DNA of 64,000 nt from Actinomycetes bacterium (GTDB lineage: Bacteria > Actinomycetota > Acidimicrobiia > Acidimicrobiales > Acidimicrobiaceae). The stretch covers positions 151,653-215,652 of the forward strand of contig JAKCDL010000003.1 of assembly GCA_021841935.1 (NCBI GenBank). The letters are read 5' to 3'. Under the pieces are notes generated by a model that ran no database searches, was not told where the DNA came from, and saw only the letters and a list, made by a program, of their open reading frames with translations. Of the stretch, positions 18,531 to 27,663 are shown piece by piece; within the stretch, counting starts at the first letter, position 1; each line of letters starts with the position of its first letter. The translations under genes and the position numbers were made by a program.

Positions 18531-18959
18531 ATGACACTCGAAGTAACCGGGGGTGGTGTCATCTTCGCTGAATCCGGAGACGCAACCACCGTATGCATAA
18601 TTCATAGGGGGGCCTATGATGACTGGACGCTTCCAAAAGGACATATTGATGCCGGTGAAACCTTCGAACAATGCGCCCTGCGGGAGGTATTCGAAGAGAC
18701 CGGTTATCTTTGCGAAATCATTGATCCAGTCCCTTACATTTCTGAACGTCAATTAGCTAACGGCGCGACAAAGGTTACCCACTTCTTCGCGATGAGGGTA
18801 ACTAGCGGTTCATTCGTCGCGAACGACGAATGCGACGCCATCGATTGGCTGGTTATCGAGGATGCTCTAAAAAAACTGACCTTCGAAAACGATAGAAGAG
18901 TTTTAAGTGCCTTATTTGCTACGTTTAGGAATATCAAGACTGACGGTAGCGATATCTAA
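18531..18959 (+). CDS. Nudix hydrolase
   Basis: 142-residue Nudix enzyme. The Nudix box is complete: GHIDAGETFEQCALREVFEE followed by TGY (G-x5-E-x7-REVxEExG). It starts with ATG at 18531 after AGGGAG. Members of this size hydrolyse diadenosine polyphosphates, nucleotide sugars or oxidised nucleotides; the N-terminal GGGVIFAESGDATTVCIIH and PKGHID resemble the Ap4A hydrolase-like group (MutT-like C-terminal domain proteins). Specificity is not readable. The next gene begins three bases after its stop. Confidence 0.87.
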   Translation: MTLEVTGGGVIFAESGDATTVCIIHRGAYDDWTLPKGHIDAGETFEQCALREVFEETGYLCEIIDPVPYISERQLANGATKVTHFFAMRVTSGSFVANDECDAIDWLVIEDALKKLTFENDRRVLSALFATFRNIKTDGSDI

Positions 18960-18962
18960 GTC

Positions 18963-19568
18963 ATGGATAACAAGAAGAGTTTCGCACTAAATTTCGATTA
19001 CCGCTGCCCATTTGCACGCAACCTAAACGAACACTTCGTAAAGGCATTGAAAGACGGGGCCGAATACGATGTTGAATTCATCCCGTTCAACCTTTCGCAA
19101 GTTCACGTGGAAGAAGGAGAGCGTTCAATTTGGGACGATCCTTCCCGCGAGGTCGACTTGATAGCAAACGAAGTCGGATACATCGTCTCCAAACTCTACC
19201 CCGAAAAGTTTCTCGACGTTCACATCGGTCTTTTTGCATTAAGACACGAGGCGGGCAAGGGATTGAAGCGCTTTGAAGACATGGAAGAACTCTTGAACCA
19301 AAATGGAGTCGACGCCGTCAAGGTGAGAGAGGTTCTTGAATCGAAGATCTACAGAGATGAAACGCGAGAGATGCACAGGCACCAAAGCGAAGACTTAGAT
19401 GTCTTTGGTGTGCCTACCTTATTTGATGACGAAAAAGCTGCCTTTGTTCGTATTCTGAGTCGGCCATCCGACGGAGAAGACTCAGTTGCCGTAATCGACA
19501 GAGTCGTAGATCACGTATTCACCCACTCTGAACTAAACGAGATTAAGCACACCCGCGTAGCACGCTAA
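18963..19568 (+). CDS. DsbA-like thioredoxin-fold protein with an incomplete CXXC motif
   Basis: 201-residue DsbA-family protein, no signal peptide, so probably cytosolic. The active-site region reads FDYRCPFARNL: the first cysteine is kept, but the second is alanine (CPFA instead of CPxC). The cis-proline loop VFGVPTLFDDEK is intact. FrnE-like and mycothiol-dependent relatives use the thioredoxin fold with a DsbA helical insert. A single cysteine could work with a low-molecular-weight thiol or act in isomerase/transferase chemistry; that is inference. Three bases separate it from the Nudix gene, with no ribosome binding site of its own, so translation may be coupled. Confidence 0.75.
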   Translation: MDNKKSFALNFDYRCPFARNLNEHFVKALKDGAEYDVEFIPFNLSQVHVEEGERSIWDDPSREVDLIANEVGYIVSKLYPEKFLDVHIGLFALRHEAGKGLKRFEDMEELLNQNGVDAVKVREVLESKIYRDETREMHRHQSEDLDVFGVPTLFDDEKAAFVRILSRPSDGEDSVAVIDRVVDHVFTHSELNEIKHTRVAR

Positions 19569-19637
19569 ATGACGAAGAAACCATAACTTCATTTTTTTCA
19601 CCAAAGCCCTTTAGACTTTGGCTAAAGTTGGGCTTCT

Positions 19638-20450
19638 ATGGAAATTGAAAACAAAAGTGTCCTAGTCACTGGCGCCGCTTCGGGGATAGGCAGAGCGCTG
19701 GCTCGAAGTGTTGCACTGCGAAACCCAAAGTCTTTAGTATTGGTCGATCTCAATCAAGCGGGACTTGAAGAGACGAAAGCCGCCCTAACTGAGGGCGGCT
19801 TTTCTCTGTCATTGGAGGTCTGCGACCTATCTAATGGCGATGCAATAAAAGTCCTTGCAGAAAAGGTACTGTCTGAAGTCGGTACAATAGACATACTTTT
19901 TGCAAATGCAGGAATATCTCGAACTGGCGATCTCGAAACATCCGAGGAGGACTGGAGTGACTCTTTCAACGTCAACGTCATGTCACAAGTCCGTCTAGCT
20001 CGTTACTTCGTTCCAAAGATGATCGAATCAGGCGGAGGATACGTGGTAAATACCGCATCTGCCGCTGGCCTTCTGACGAGCCTCGGGGCGCTATCGTACG
20101 CTGTCACCAAGCATGGATCAGTAGCATTTTCCGAGTGGTTAGCCATCAACCATGCTAACGACAACATCCGTGTAAGTGTTCTCTGCCCAATGGGAGTACG
20201 TACCAATATGCTCTTTCCACCTAATGCAACACACTCGGACGAAGAGAACCTTGCTCATCGATCAGTAGTTGAGTCAGGAAATGTGAAGGATCCTGACGAA
20301 GTTTCAGAGTTGGTAATGGAAAAGATCGGAGCGGAGGAGTTTTTGATTCTCCCCCACTCCGAAGTTGCTGATTTTTATTCATTTCGCGCAAATGCAACGA
20401 GCAAATGGATCAAGTCGATGGCTAAGTATCAGCAATCGTTACTCGGCTAA
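19638..20450 (+). CDS. Short-chain dehydrogenase/reductase
   Basis: 270-residue classical SDR. NAD(P) site [14 protein letters not shown] in [13 protein letters not shown], catalytic serine in NTASAAGL and Y-x3-K in SYAVTKHG are all present. Substrate unknown. The residue after the second strand is aspartate (LVDLNQAG), which favours NAD over NADP in this family. It ends 12 bases inside the convergent chemoreceptor gene, so the two stops overlap. Confidence 0.88.
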   Translation: MEIENKSVLVTGAASGIGRALARSVALRNPKSLVLVDLNQAGLEETKAALTEGGFSLSLEVCDLSNGDAIKVLAEKVLSEVGTIDILFANAGISRTGDLETSEEDWSDSFNVNVMSQVRLARYFVPKMIESGGGYVVNTASAAGLLTSLGALSYAVTKHGSVAFSEWLAINHANDNIRVSVLCPMGVRTNMLFPPNATHSDEENLAHRSVVESGNVKDPDEVSELVMEKIGAEEFLILPHSEVADFYSFRANATSKWIKSMAKYQQSLLG

Positions 20451-22166
20451 CGGAACAAGATTCCCTAACTCCAACCCATTTGAACGGTTGGCGCCGAACC
20501 GATCCCTTGATAGGCCAGACGATGGGCGCGCTGAATTCAAGTTATCGTGGCTGCCAGATTTGAACTGCGAAGTTACTTGGACTAGAACGTCGAGAACCGT
20601 CTCTAGTTCATTCGAGGCACTTGCCGCGGTAACTGCGCCTCTAGCAGTTTCTGCGGCAGCACGAGATACCTCCGGAACTGTCTCGGCGATCTCACCCGAT
20701 CCCCGTGCTGCCTCTTGGGCAATTCTGCCAATCTCGTTCGTAGTAGCGCTCTGCTCCTCAACCGCGCTAGCAATCGCCGCCTCAAGGTCGTTTATGTGAG
20801 CAATCACCGAGGAGATCTCGGAAATCGCATCTACTGCTGCCCTGGTGTCTGATTGGATAGCTTCGATTTTACGTGCAATATCTTCGGTGGCGTGAGCTGT
20901 ATCTTTCGCAAGTTCTTTCACCTCACTCGCAACGACCGCAAAGCCTTTGCCCGCCTCGCCTGCCCTAGCGGCCTCAATCGTTGCATTCAGCGCGAGGAGG
21001 TTCGTCTGTTCCGCGATCTGCGTAATCGTCTTGATGACCTCGCCGATTTCAAGCGATGAAAGTCCTAGTCGTTCCACCGTAGTAGAAGTAGATGAAGCGA
21101 TCTTTACTGCGCCAGCTGCAACTTCGGCAGCCTGGCTAGCGTTTCGAGCAATCTCTTGAATAGATACTCTCATCTCCTCGGTAGCTGCAGAGACTGAGCC
21201 AACAGATGCCGTAACATTCTCCGTGAGGGTTGTTACGAGACCGGACTGCACTGAGGTCTGTTCGGCAGATGCACCGATCGCATTTGAAACATCTTTGAGC
21301 GTTGTCACCTGATCACTAATGGACGATACGGAGTTCGATACATTTTGCACAATCGCAGCGATCTTGTCACGAAAACGATTGAAGTACCTAGCAATCTCGC
21401 CGATTTCATCCTGTCGTGACTCATCTAGCGAGACTGAAAGGTCACCATCACCGCTCGAGAGACCTTGTAGGGTTGCCGATAGTTCGTGAAGTGGCTTCAT
21501 AATTATCTTTCGGTATCCCACATAGAGTGCTGCGAGAAGGCCCGTTGTCAAAAGCGCCTGCACCAGCACTAAAAGAACGTTTAGCGACTGCTTTGACGAC
21601 ATTGCCGTTATTGCACTGTCCGAGATGCCAGTCGATATCTGGTCAGCTGAGACCATAGCGGGCATGATGTCATTTGAAGGGGCAAGGTTACCTATCGTTT
21701 GAATATATGCAGCCTTCGAGTAGTTTCCAGCGAGCGTCTCATGGTATACCTGCTGTGCAAAGAAGTTGTATCCGTTTAGATCACGTTGGATGCGATTCAG
21801 TTGCGTGGTAAGCGCTGGCGTCTTTGAAAGAGAAAGCGCTAAATGAAGCTCTGCGGTCAGGAGGTCTCTTGCTGCAAAGGCCTGCGAAAAGGTAGTAGTA
21901 ACTAATGGTGTAGTTTTATGGGCCGTCACCGCGACGAGAGGTGCCATGTTCATCTGATCGTCGTAGTTGTAGAAGTCCCTTTGAAGCGCCAGAACATTGT
22001 GTGCAAGTTTCTGATTTACCGTTTTATAGGTATTTAAAGAGCGGGAGGTCGATGTAGATTCGAAAAGAACCAACATGCCCGCAATGAGGCTAAAGGCTAC
22101 CACAAAGCCAAGCCCAGCTCTAACTTTTGAATCTATCGTCCCTGATAGCTTTTTTACAAATGACAT
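20439..22166 (-). CDS. Methyl-accepting chemotaxis protein
   Basis: 575-residue transmembrane receptor. A first membrane segment at about residues 17-35, an extracellular domain of about 145 residues (four-helix type by length and heptads), a second membrane segment near residues 190-212 ([19 protein letters not shown]), a HAMP domain ([19 protein letters not shown]) and a long signalling coiled coil with the hairpin tip [20 protein letters not shown] and [15 protein letters not shown]. The ATG at 22166 is preferred to the TTG six bases upstream. No CheB/CheR docking pentapeptide is seen at the C-terminus (GNLVPLAE), and no che genes occur in the window. It implies motility or another Che-controlled response. 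Confidence 0.93.
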   Translation of the reverse strand: MSFVKKLSGTIDSKVRAGLGFVVAFSLIAGMLVLFESTSTSRSLNTYKTVNQKLAHNVLALQRDFYNYDDQMNMAPLVAVTAHKTTPLVTTTFSQAFAARDLLTAELHLALSLSKTPALTTQLNRIQRDLNGYNFFAQQVYHETLAGNYSKAAYIQTIGNLAPSNDIMPAMVSADQISTGISDSAITAMSSKQSLNVLLVLVQALLTTGLLAALYVGYRKIIMKPLHELSATLQGLSSGDGDLSVSLDESRQDEIGEIARYFNRFRDKIAAIVQNVSNSVSSISDQVTTLKDVSNAIGASAEQTSVQSGLVTTLTENVTASVGSVSAATEEMRVSIQEIARNASQAAEVAAGAVKIASSTSTTVERLGLSSLEIGEVIKTITQIAEQTNLLALNATIEAARAGEAGKGFAVVASEVKELAKDTAHATEDIARKIEAIQSDTRAAVDAISEISSVIAHINDLEAAIASAVEEQSATTNEIGRIAQEAARGSGEIAETVPEVSRAAAETARGAVTAASASNELETVLDVLVQVTSQFKSGSHDNLNSARPSSGLSRDRFGANRSNGLELGNLVPLAE

Positions 22167-22407
22167 CGCCAAACCCCGATAGTCCTTCTGCTAATATCCG
22201 ATCTGAAAGTGTTGCCCCCGCAACGCTATCTCTTTCACCTTCGGCAATTGAAGTTAATGTCATAAGTGATTGTTGAAAAAAGAAAATAAATGCGCATAAC
22301 AACTATCGCTCTCCAGTTAGAAAAGTCTCACATACTCCTCACTATTGCCCCTTCGAATAAGACGAAGATGGAAGCGAGATTTACTTGAAAACACATCGGA
22401 GGATCAG

Positions 22408-22923
22408 TTGAAAGTTTCAAATCCTATCAAAGCACTGATTGCCGCTGGAGGTGGCCTTGGGGCAATCCTCGCTCTACACCAAGCGCAGACGTCTTTCAAC
22501 TCCACGAACACATCATCAACCAAAGTGGTAAACCCAGTCGAGGCACAGCAAAAAGAGGTCACAGCACTCCAAAGTGCAATAAATACGCTTACCAGCCAAG
22601 AAAAGCAGGTGCAAAGTCAACTCGCTCAAACGCAGAGTCAGTTGTCCCAGAAGCAAAGTGAGCTTCAAAGCGCAACCCAATCGGTTATCGATCAACAGAA
22701 TCAGGCACGACAAGCAGCTGCTGCCGTAGCTGCAGCAGCTGCCAACTCCTTGCGTCAGTTAACTGCGCCTTCATCGCCGCCAGCTAGCCAAACCTTGGCC
22801 GCAACAAGCAGCGCTGTATCTTCAGCACCGGTCACACTCGCTCCCCAATCCCCCGCTGCGACTACACGGGCCTCAGTGGCCCACTCTTCGGGAGATGACT
22901 CAGGCGGCGGTGGAGACGACTAG
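22408..22923 (+). CDS. Membrane-anchored coiled-coil protein of unknown function (ApbE operon, first gene)
   Basis: 171 residues from the TTG at 22408, which has GGAGGA seven bases upstream; the open frame continues to 22345 without support. It has a membrane segment near the start (ALIAAGGGLGAILALHQ), a coiled coil rich in Gln and Ser with repeated QxQLxQxQS heptads (residues 40-95), an Ala/Pro/Ser-rich stretch and a short Gly/Asp tail (DDSGGGGDD). The tail region contains PAATTRAS, nearly identical to a motif at the end of the next protein. I do not recognise the family. It is the first gene of a plus-strand operon with apbE and a ferric-reductase-like gene, so an envelope redox role is possible. 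Confidence 0.6.
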   Translation: MKVSNPIKALIAAGGGLGAILALHQAQTSFNSTNTSSTKVVNPVEAQQKEVTALQSAINTLTSQEKQVQSQLAQTQSQLSQKQSELQSATQSVIDQQNQARQAAAAVAAAAANSLRQLTAPSSPPASQTLAATSSAVSSAPVTLAPQSPAATTRASVAHSSGDDSGGGGDD

Positions 22924-22938
22924 GGCTGGATTTGAAAA

Positions 22939-23490
22939 TTGGACGACAAATTAAAGAAGAAGCGAATAAATAAGGCGAAGACAACGGCTCGGCGAGTTGC
23001 TCCGATTGCCGTCTTAGTGCCCGGGATAGGTATTCTTACGAGCTATACCGTCAAATATGTATCGACTCCGAATCACCTTTATCCGCTGCTTCAAAGCGCA
23101 GATGCGAAGGCCAAAGCAAAGCAAGAGTACCAAACGGCACGCCAGATCGACCAAGTTGCACAATCTATCAACAAAAGCGCAACTTTACTTGCCGCTCTTT
23201 CGAGTCAAAGCGCGGCTAACCAAAGCAGCGTCAATTCGATAGATAACGGTATCAACAAGATAAGAAATACCCCGATACCAACACTGGGACCACTTGCAAC
23301 GCCACCGAAGGCATCAAACTCGAACAGCTATTCAGCCCCAGCGGCAAGCGTCCAATCCTCTCAAGGTGGAAATAGTCAACAGAGTGCAGCGGCACCTACT
23401 GCTCAGAGCGCAGCTCCCGCACCGGTGGTGACTGCAGCACCTCCAATCCAGCTTCCCGCTGCTACGACCCGGCCAAGCCAGCTTGGATGA
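22939..23490 (+). CDS. Membrane-anchored Ala/Ser-rich protein of unknown function (ApbE operon, second gene)
   Basis: 183 residues from TTG at 22939. Basic N-terminus (MDDKLKKKRINKAKTTARR), one membrane segment (APIAVLVPGIGILTSYTV), then a helical stretch (AKAKAKQEYQTARQIDQVAQ) and a low-complexity Ala/Pro/Ser/Gln region ending PAATTRPSQLG. The overall plan matches its upstream neighbour: anchor, helix, disordered tail and a PAATTR-x-S end, although the rest of the sequence differs. It lies 15 bases after that gene and three bases before apbE. No known domain is visible. Confidence 0.6.
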   Translation: MDDKLKKKRINKAKTTARRVAPIAVLVPGIGILTSYTVKYVSTPNHLYPLLQSADAKAKAKQEYQTARQIDQVAQSINKSATLLAALSSQSAANQSSVNSIDNGINKIRNTPIPTLGPLATPPKASNSNSYSAPAASVQSSQGGNSQQSAAAPTAQSAAPAPVVTAAPPIQLPAATTRPSQLG

Positions 23491-23493
23491 CCA

Positions 23494-24510
23494 ATGATCA
23501 ACAAACCCTTCGCCTTTTCGCTAAGGAAAATGGGCACTTTATTCAACTTCACAATTCATAGTCAAAACTATGACCACGGTTGGAATACCGACATCGAAGC
23601 CCTTATCGAAAAATTAGAGCAGTCGTGGAGTAGGTTTAGGTTCGATTCCGAGCTATCAATATTAAACAAAACCGGTCACATCAGCGCACCAAGCGAAGAA
23701 TTTCAAATGGCAATCAGCGCAACAATTGAGGCTTACGAAGAGACCGGAGGACTATTCGATCCACGAGTCCTGAACGCACTTGAAGTCCTTGGTTACGATG
23801 AATCTTTTGAAAAGATTCAATCCAAAGGCCCAAACAGTACAAGGACCCATGCCACCCCCACCTCACCCTTGCGCGACGAAATATTGATTACCGCCGATGG
23901 AATAACACTCCACTCCGAGCACCGAATCGACTTAGGCGGAATAGGAAAGTGCCTAGCCCTTGAGGAGATTTCATCACTGATTCTAAAGAAGGATCAAGAG
24001 TCGTCGTTCTTGATAGATGCCGGGGGTGATATTGTAAGCAGATCGTCGACGAACTTTCCATGTTGGTACATCGCAATTGAAGACCCGAATACAACCGAGC
24101 CACTCGGTTTCTGGATTCGTCTATCTAACGGATCTGTGGCTACATCGTCACCATCAATAAGGAGATGGAGGCGCGGGGGAACACTAAAGCACCACCTAAT
24201 CGATCCCACGTCCATGGATAGTTCGAATTCGGACCTAGCTTCGGTCACCGTAGTTGGTGATATTGCCTCAAAGGGCGAAGTATGGTCAAAGTCCCTCTTT
24301 CTAATGGGTAAAGAAAGAGCAATTACGACCGCCGAAGCCGAAGGGATCTCGGCGGTCTTCATCGACCAAAAAAGCAACGTCTATACCTCTTCACCCTTTG
24401 CTAGGTACATCGAAGTAAGAGGTGATGGTGCTTCATCGGCAAACACCGCAGATCATTTTGACTTTTCTTCGCCCCTATCAAACTTTACATCTATCCACTT
24501 TGACCACTAA
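23494..24510 (+). CDS. apbE: ApbE-type FAD:protein FMN transferase
   Basis: 338-residue enzyme that uses FAD to attach FMN covalently to a threonine of a target protein. ApbE features in order: RKMGTLFNFTIHS (the MGT start), FDPRVLNALEVLGYD, IDLGGIGKCLALEEI (usually DLGGIAKG; here cysteine replaces glycine), a FLIDAGGDIVSRS strand, HHLIDPTS and the metal-site helix GEVWSKSLFLMG, where glutamate takes the usual aspartate place as in many actinobacterial copies. No signal peptide or lipobox is visible, unlike many ApbE proteins. No FMN-binding-domain target is in the window. It sits three bases after the second coiled-coil gene and 13 before the ferric-reductase-like gene. Confidence 0.85.
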   Translation: MINKPFAFSLRKMGTLFNFTIHSQNYDHGWNTDIEALIEKLEQSWSRFRFDSELSILNKTGHISAPSEEFQMAISATIEAYEETGGLFDPRVLNALEVLGYDESFEKIQSKGPNSTRTHATPTSPLRDEILITADGITLHSEHRIDLGGIGKCLALEEISSLILKKDQESSFLIDAGGDIVSRSSTNFPCWYIAIEDPNTTEPLGFWIRLSNGSVATSSPSIRRWRRGGTLKHHLIDPTSMDSSNSDLASVTVVGDIASKGEVWSKSLFLMGKERAITTAEAEGISAVFIDQKSNVYTSSPFARYIEVRGDGASSANTADHFDFSSPLSNFTSIHFDH

Positions 24511-24523
24511 GACCGGAGGGAAA

Positions 24524-25273
24524 GTGGCAACCGAAATCAAAGATACAAGCAAATTTTCCGAGCTAAAAGCTACCGACCTTGGCCCTGATGCCCAAGAGCC
24601 GCCATCTGTTCTGATGGCGATAATGGTAGGCACCGCTTCGGTCATAGGAGGCTACTTCCTAGTCAATTGGCTTTCGCGCTCGAGCAAGCCTCAGATAGCA
24701 CCATGGGTCATTTCAAGGGGCACAGGTATTGCGCTCGTTGTCGTATCTTCGCTACTTGTCATAGTCGGCCTTTGGATGGTGCACCCTAAGCGCAATAAAA
24801 GAAAGTCATTTCCTCATATCATCACCTTGAATAGCGCACACAAAACCCTGGCTGCGATTGGCGCAGTTCTTCTCTTTTTACATATTGCATCGATCATCGC
24901 TGACTCCTTTGCAAACGTTGGAGTCCTAGGAGCATTGATCCCATTTGAGAGTAGATTCAAACCGCTACCAGTTGCCCTAGGAACCATCTCACTCTACGCA
25001 ATGGTTGCCATTGGACTAACCGCTTGGCTGAAGTTGCGCCTCGAAAAATTCAATTGGAAGACCATCCATCGTTTTGCCATCTTCGTCTACTTCGTAGTTA
25101 TGGCCCATGGAATCACAGCTGGTTCAGATACTATCTTTCTCGGGGCACTATACCTAGTCTCGTTGGCAGTAGTTGCTGCGCTATCTGTAAGTCGTTACGT
25201 ACTTGACCACTCCAAGAAAAACGACAAGAGGGATGCTAGCCTCGCAGAAAGGAAGCAGTCTCTTCCGGGGTAA
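24524..25273 (+). CDS. Ferric-reductase-like di-haem membrane protein
   Basis: 249 residues from the GTG at 24524, which has GGAGGG six bases upstream; an upstream extension overlaps apbE and is not credible. About six membrane segments. Two helices carry histidine pairs 13-14 residues apart (HKTLAAIGAVLLFLH and HRFAIFVYFVVMAH), the layout of the bis-haem core of ferric reductase/YedZ-type membrane domains. There is no cytosolic FAD/NAD domain, so electrons must come from another protein. With apbE directly upstream it suggests a transmembrane flavin-haem electron path. Its last 38 bases overlap the convergent galT-like gene. Confidence 0.75.
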   Translation: MATEIKDTSKFSELKATDLGPDAQEPPSVLMAIMVGTASVIGGYFLVNWLSRSSKPQIAPWVISRGTGIALVVVSSLLVIVGLWMVHPKRNKRKSFPHIITLNSAHKTLAAIGAVLLFLHIASIIADSFANVGVLGALIPFESRFKPLPVALGTISLYAMVAIGLTAWLKLRLEKFNWKTIHRFAIFVYFVVMAHGITAGSDTIFLGALYLVSLAVVAALSVSRYVLDHSKKNDKRDASLAERKQSLPG

Positions 25274-26297
25274 CGTCGATCATCGACTCGTTGTAAAGGC
25301 GCTCGAAGTAGGTGACGTCTGACCGATAATAAGGTGATGGATTTGAGCGGGCGACGATTCTCAAAAGGACATTTCCGCCAACTTCTTTTGCATCACCAGA
25401 TCCGGTCATGGCAAAGTTGAAACTTTGGAGGTTCAACGAAACGTATCCTTTTATGACGAATGCTAGTGCACTAGCAAAGTCCGCAACTTGGGATTCATCC
25501 AGGTCGACGATATCGCCTTGATTCCTCGAGACGAGCCATACTTCGCGAAATCCGACCGGGGCGAATGGAGTGATGATCGAAACGGAACCCCATTGACCAA
25601 CGTAGCGAACCTTTAAGTCGCTTTCGGCCTCGACTAAAGCTTCGAGTATCCCTCTTCCGGTCTCGGCCTTGAATTGAGCCATCTCATCTATCAGGCGCCC
25701 CTGAGAGGAAAGAGGCAGGTAATCGTGGGAGGACTGAATGTGAGGATGAACTAAAGAGCTACCGGACGGGGGGAGATAATTAGCGTTGATCGATGAAAAT
25801 TTTGCATCAGGATCAAAGGATCGAACCGCTTTTGCGTGGTCTACCATTCCACCTAGAAGGTCACCTATCAACTCCGCATCCATATCCTTCATATCAACGA
25901 AGTGCTTTGTTCGGTCGTAAATTCCCACAGCAGAATACGTTGAGTAACTCAAGATATTTGGCACTACGATCGAACGACCTCTAACTATCTTTCCCTCGGT
26001 CACCATATCTTGGGGAAACGGATAAGTTACAATGTCGATTTTGTCTGGACAAAATGGACAAAATCCTGGCGCAGTGGTAACCGGTGTAAGGTCAACGTCC
26101 TCCTCTGGCTGCAGCTTTGAACCAAGAACAAATCTGGTTTGGCCTCCAAAAATTGGACATCTTCTCACGACAAGAGGGACTTCATGAAACCTTCCGCCAT
26201 CTGAAAGATTTGGGACCTTCCCAACGGTCTGCGCCTCAAAAAATCCAATTCCGCTTCTAGAAAATTCAGAGACTAAAAATCTTTCATCGGCGCTCAA
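25236..26297 (-). CDS. Galactose-1-phosphate uridylyltransferase-like protein (HIT superfamily)
   Basis: 353-residue HIT-superfamily nucleotidyltransferase. Zinc-type CPFCPDK near residue 75, and SSLVHPHIQSSHDYLPL, which carries HPH-x-Q, the GalT active-site pattern where the second histidine forms the uridylyl intermediate. The C-terminal half keeps the second domain repeat. Start is TTG at 26297 behind GAGGGGA. No galK or other Leloir gene is adjacent, so the sugar phosphate substrate is uncertain; related actinobacterial enzymes act on other hexose-1-phosphates or ADP/UDP transfers. Confidence 0.7.
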   Translation of the reverse strand: MSADERFLVSEFSRSGIGFFEAQTVGKVPNLSDGGRFHEVPLVVRRCPIFGGQTRFVLGSKLQPEEDVDLTPVTTAPGFCPFCPDKIDIVTYPFPQDMVTEGKIVRGRSIVVPNILSYSTYSAVGIYDRTKHFVDMKDMDAELIGDLLGGMVDHAKAVRSFDPDAKFSSINANYLPPSGSSLVHPHIQSSHDYLPLSSQGRLIDEMAQFKAETGRGILEALVEAESDLKVRYVGQWGSVSIITPFAPVGFREVWLVSRNQGDIVDLDESQVADFASALAFVIKGYVSLNLQSFNFAMTGSGDAKEVGGNVLLRIVARSNPSPYYRSDVTYFERLYNESMIDVTPEETASFLRG

Positions 26298-26453
26298 GGT
26301 AATCCCCTCATCGTTCTTAACGATAACTTATTGGATCAACACTATCGCAATTACTATCGCCAGAGGCAAATGAATGCCTTGCTCAAATTTATCTTTTTAC
26401 AATTTCAGTAAAACAGATGGCCATATCGCTCAAGCCGAAATAAATTTGAAGGT

Positions 26454-27593
26454 ATGCCTTTAGGCCAAATAAAAGACGCATCGAAACTCAGAAGACTCGT
26501 AGACGCCGTCTTAGTCGTTGAACGCGACTTATCACTTCGTGTTGTACTTGAGACAATCGTAAAAGAGGCGGCCGCATTGGTTAATGCGCGCTACGGGGCC
26601 CTTGGCGTCATAGACCCTAGCGGAACTCACCTGGTGGACTTCATAGTAACTGGATTGACACCCGATGAGACTGCGGCGATTGGAGAGCTTCCAAAGGGAC
26701 ACGGCCTCCTGGGAACATTAATCTCTGATTCAAAGCCACTCATAATCGACTCAATTGAAAAAAGCTCGCTTAGATTCGGTTTCCCAGCAAACCATCCTCA
26801 AATGACAACCTTTTTGGGCGTTCCGATCACTGTCGGTGAACGAGTCTTTGGCAACCTTTATCTGACCGATAAATTATCAGGCGGTACATTCGACCACGAA
26901 GATCAAATTCTCGTCGACTATCTAGGTCGCGCAGCCGGAATTGCTATCGAGAATGCGCGCTTACACGCAACCGTAGCAGAATTTGCCCTTAAGGCGGATC
27001 GAGAGAGAATCGCAAGGGAACTACACGATGAGATAATTCAACGCCTCTTCGCCATCGGGCTTTCGCTGCAGGCTACGATGCGATCAATCGAGGAGGACTC
27101 TGTATTTGCTAGCGTCCAAAACGCCATCGACGATATCGACGAGGCAATCAAGAAGATTCGGGCGACGATCTTTGCCCTTGAAACATCTAAGAGTCGGATG
27201 CCGAGCTCCTTTAGATCATCTGTTATGTCACTTTTGAAAGAACTTCATCCCGTTCTTGGCTTTGAACCGTCAGTTTCATTTACGGGACCGATCGATACTC
27301 TAGTCGGTAACAAAATTGCCACAAATGGACTCTCTGTTATTCGGGAGGCAATCTCAAATGTCGCAAAGCACGCTAGAGCATCCAAAGTTGACATCTCAAT
27401 CGAGGCAGCTAGCTCCCTTACAATCATCGTGGATGACAACGGCGTTGGATACCACCCCAGCAACAGTGAAAGCTCAAAGGGCGTAAAGAATCTTTCGCAA
27501 AGGGCAAGCGACCTCGGTGGCACTGTGGAGATTGGCAAATCCTCAAAACTGAGAGGGACGAGAATAGTCTTTAGCGTGCCTCTGAACAGGTAG
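26454..27593 (+). CDS. GAF-domain sensor histidine kinase (NarL/DevS type)
   Basis: 379-residue soluble kinase. A GAF domain (about residues 25-170) reads like those of the DevS/DosT family, including FPANHPQMTTFLGVPI with His114 in the area where DevS-type sensors ligate haem. The HisKA_3 dimerisation helix has the phospho-acceptor His191 in RIARELHDEIIQRL; the ATP domain has SVIREAISNVAKHA (N box) and VDDNGVGYHP (G box). No response regulator is adjacent, so it is an orphan kinase. Only one GAF domain is present, against two in DevS. Haem binding is a guess. Confidence 0.85.
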   Translation: MPLGQIKDASKLRRLVDAVLVVERDLSLRVVLETIVKEAAALVNARYGALGVIDPSGTHLVDFIVTGLTPDETAAIGELPKGHGLLGTLISDSKPLIIDSIEKSSLRFGFPANHPQMTTFLGVPITVGERVFGNLYLTDKLSGGTFDHEDQILVDYLGRAAGIAIENARLHATVAEFALKADRERIARELHDEIIQRLFAIGLSLQATMRSIEEDSVFASVQNAIDDIDEAIKKIRATIFALETSKSRMPSSFRSSVMSLLKELHPVLGFEPSVSFTGPIDTLVGNKIATNGLSVIREAISNVAKHARASKVDISIEAASSLTIIVDDNGVGYHPSNSESSKGVKNLSQRASDLGGTVEIGKSSKLRGTRIVFSVPLNR

Positions 27594-27663
27594 ATCAACC
27601 GAATTTGATTCAGCCAAAGATACAATTTATTCAGGAAATATCGCTCATCCCTAAGGCGAACTT

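Noticed and set aside
19595..19625. CCAAAG...CTTTGG hairpin before the SDR gene
   Set aside because: Only six pairs, with the T-run on the wrong side; weak support as a terminator.
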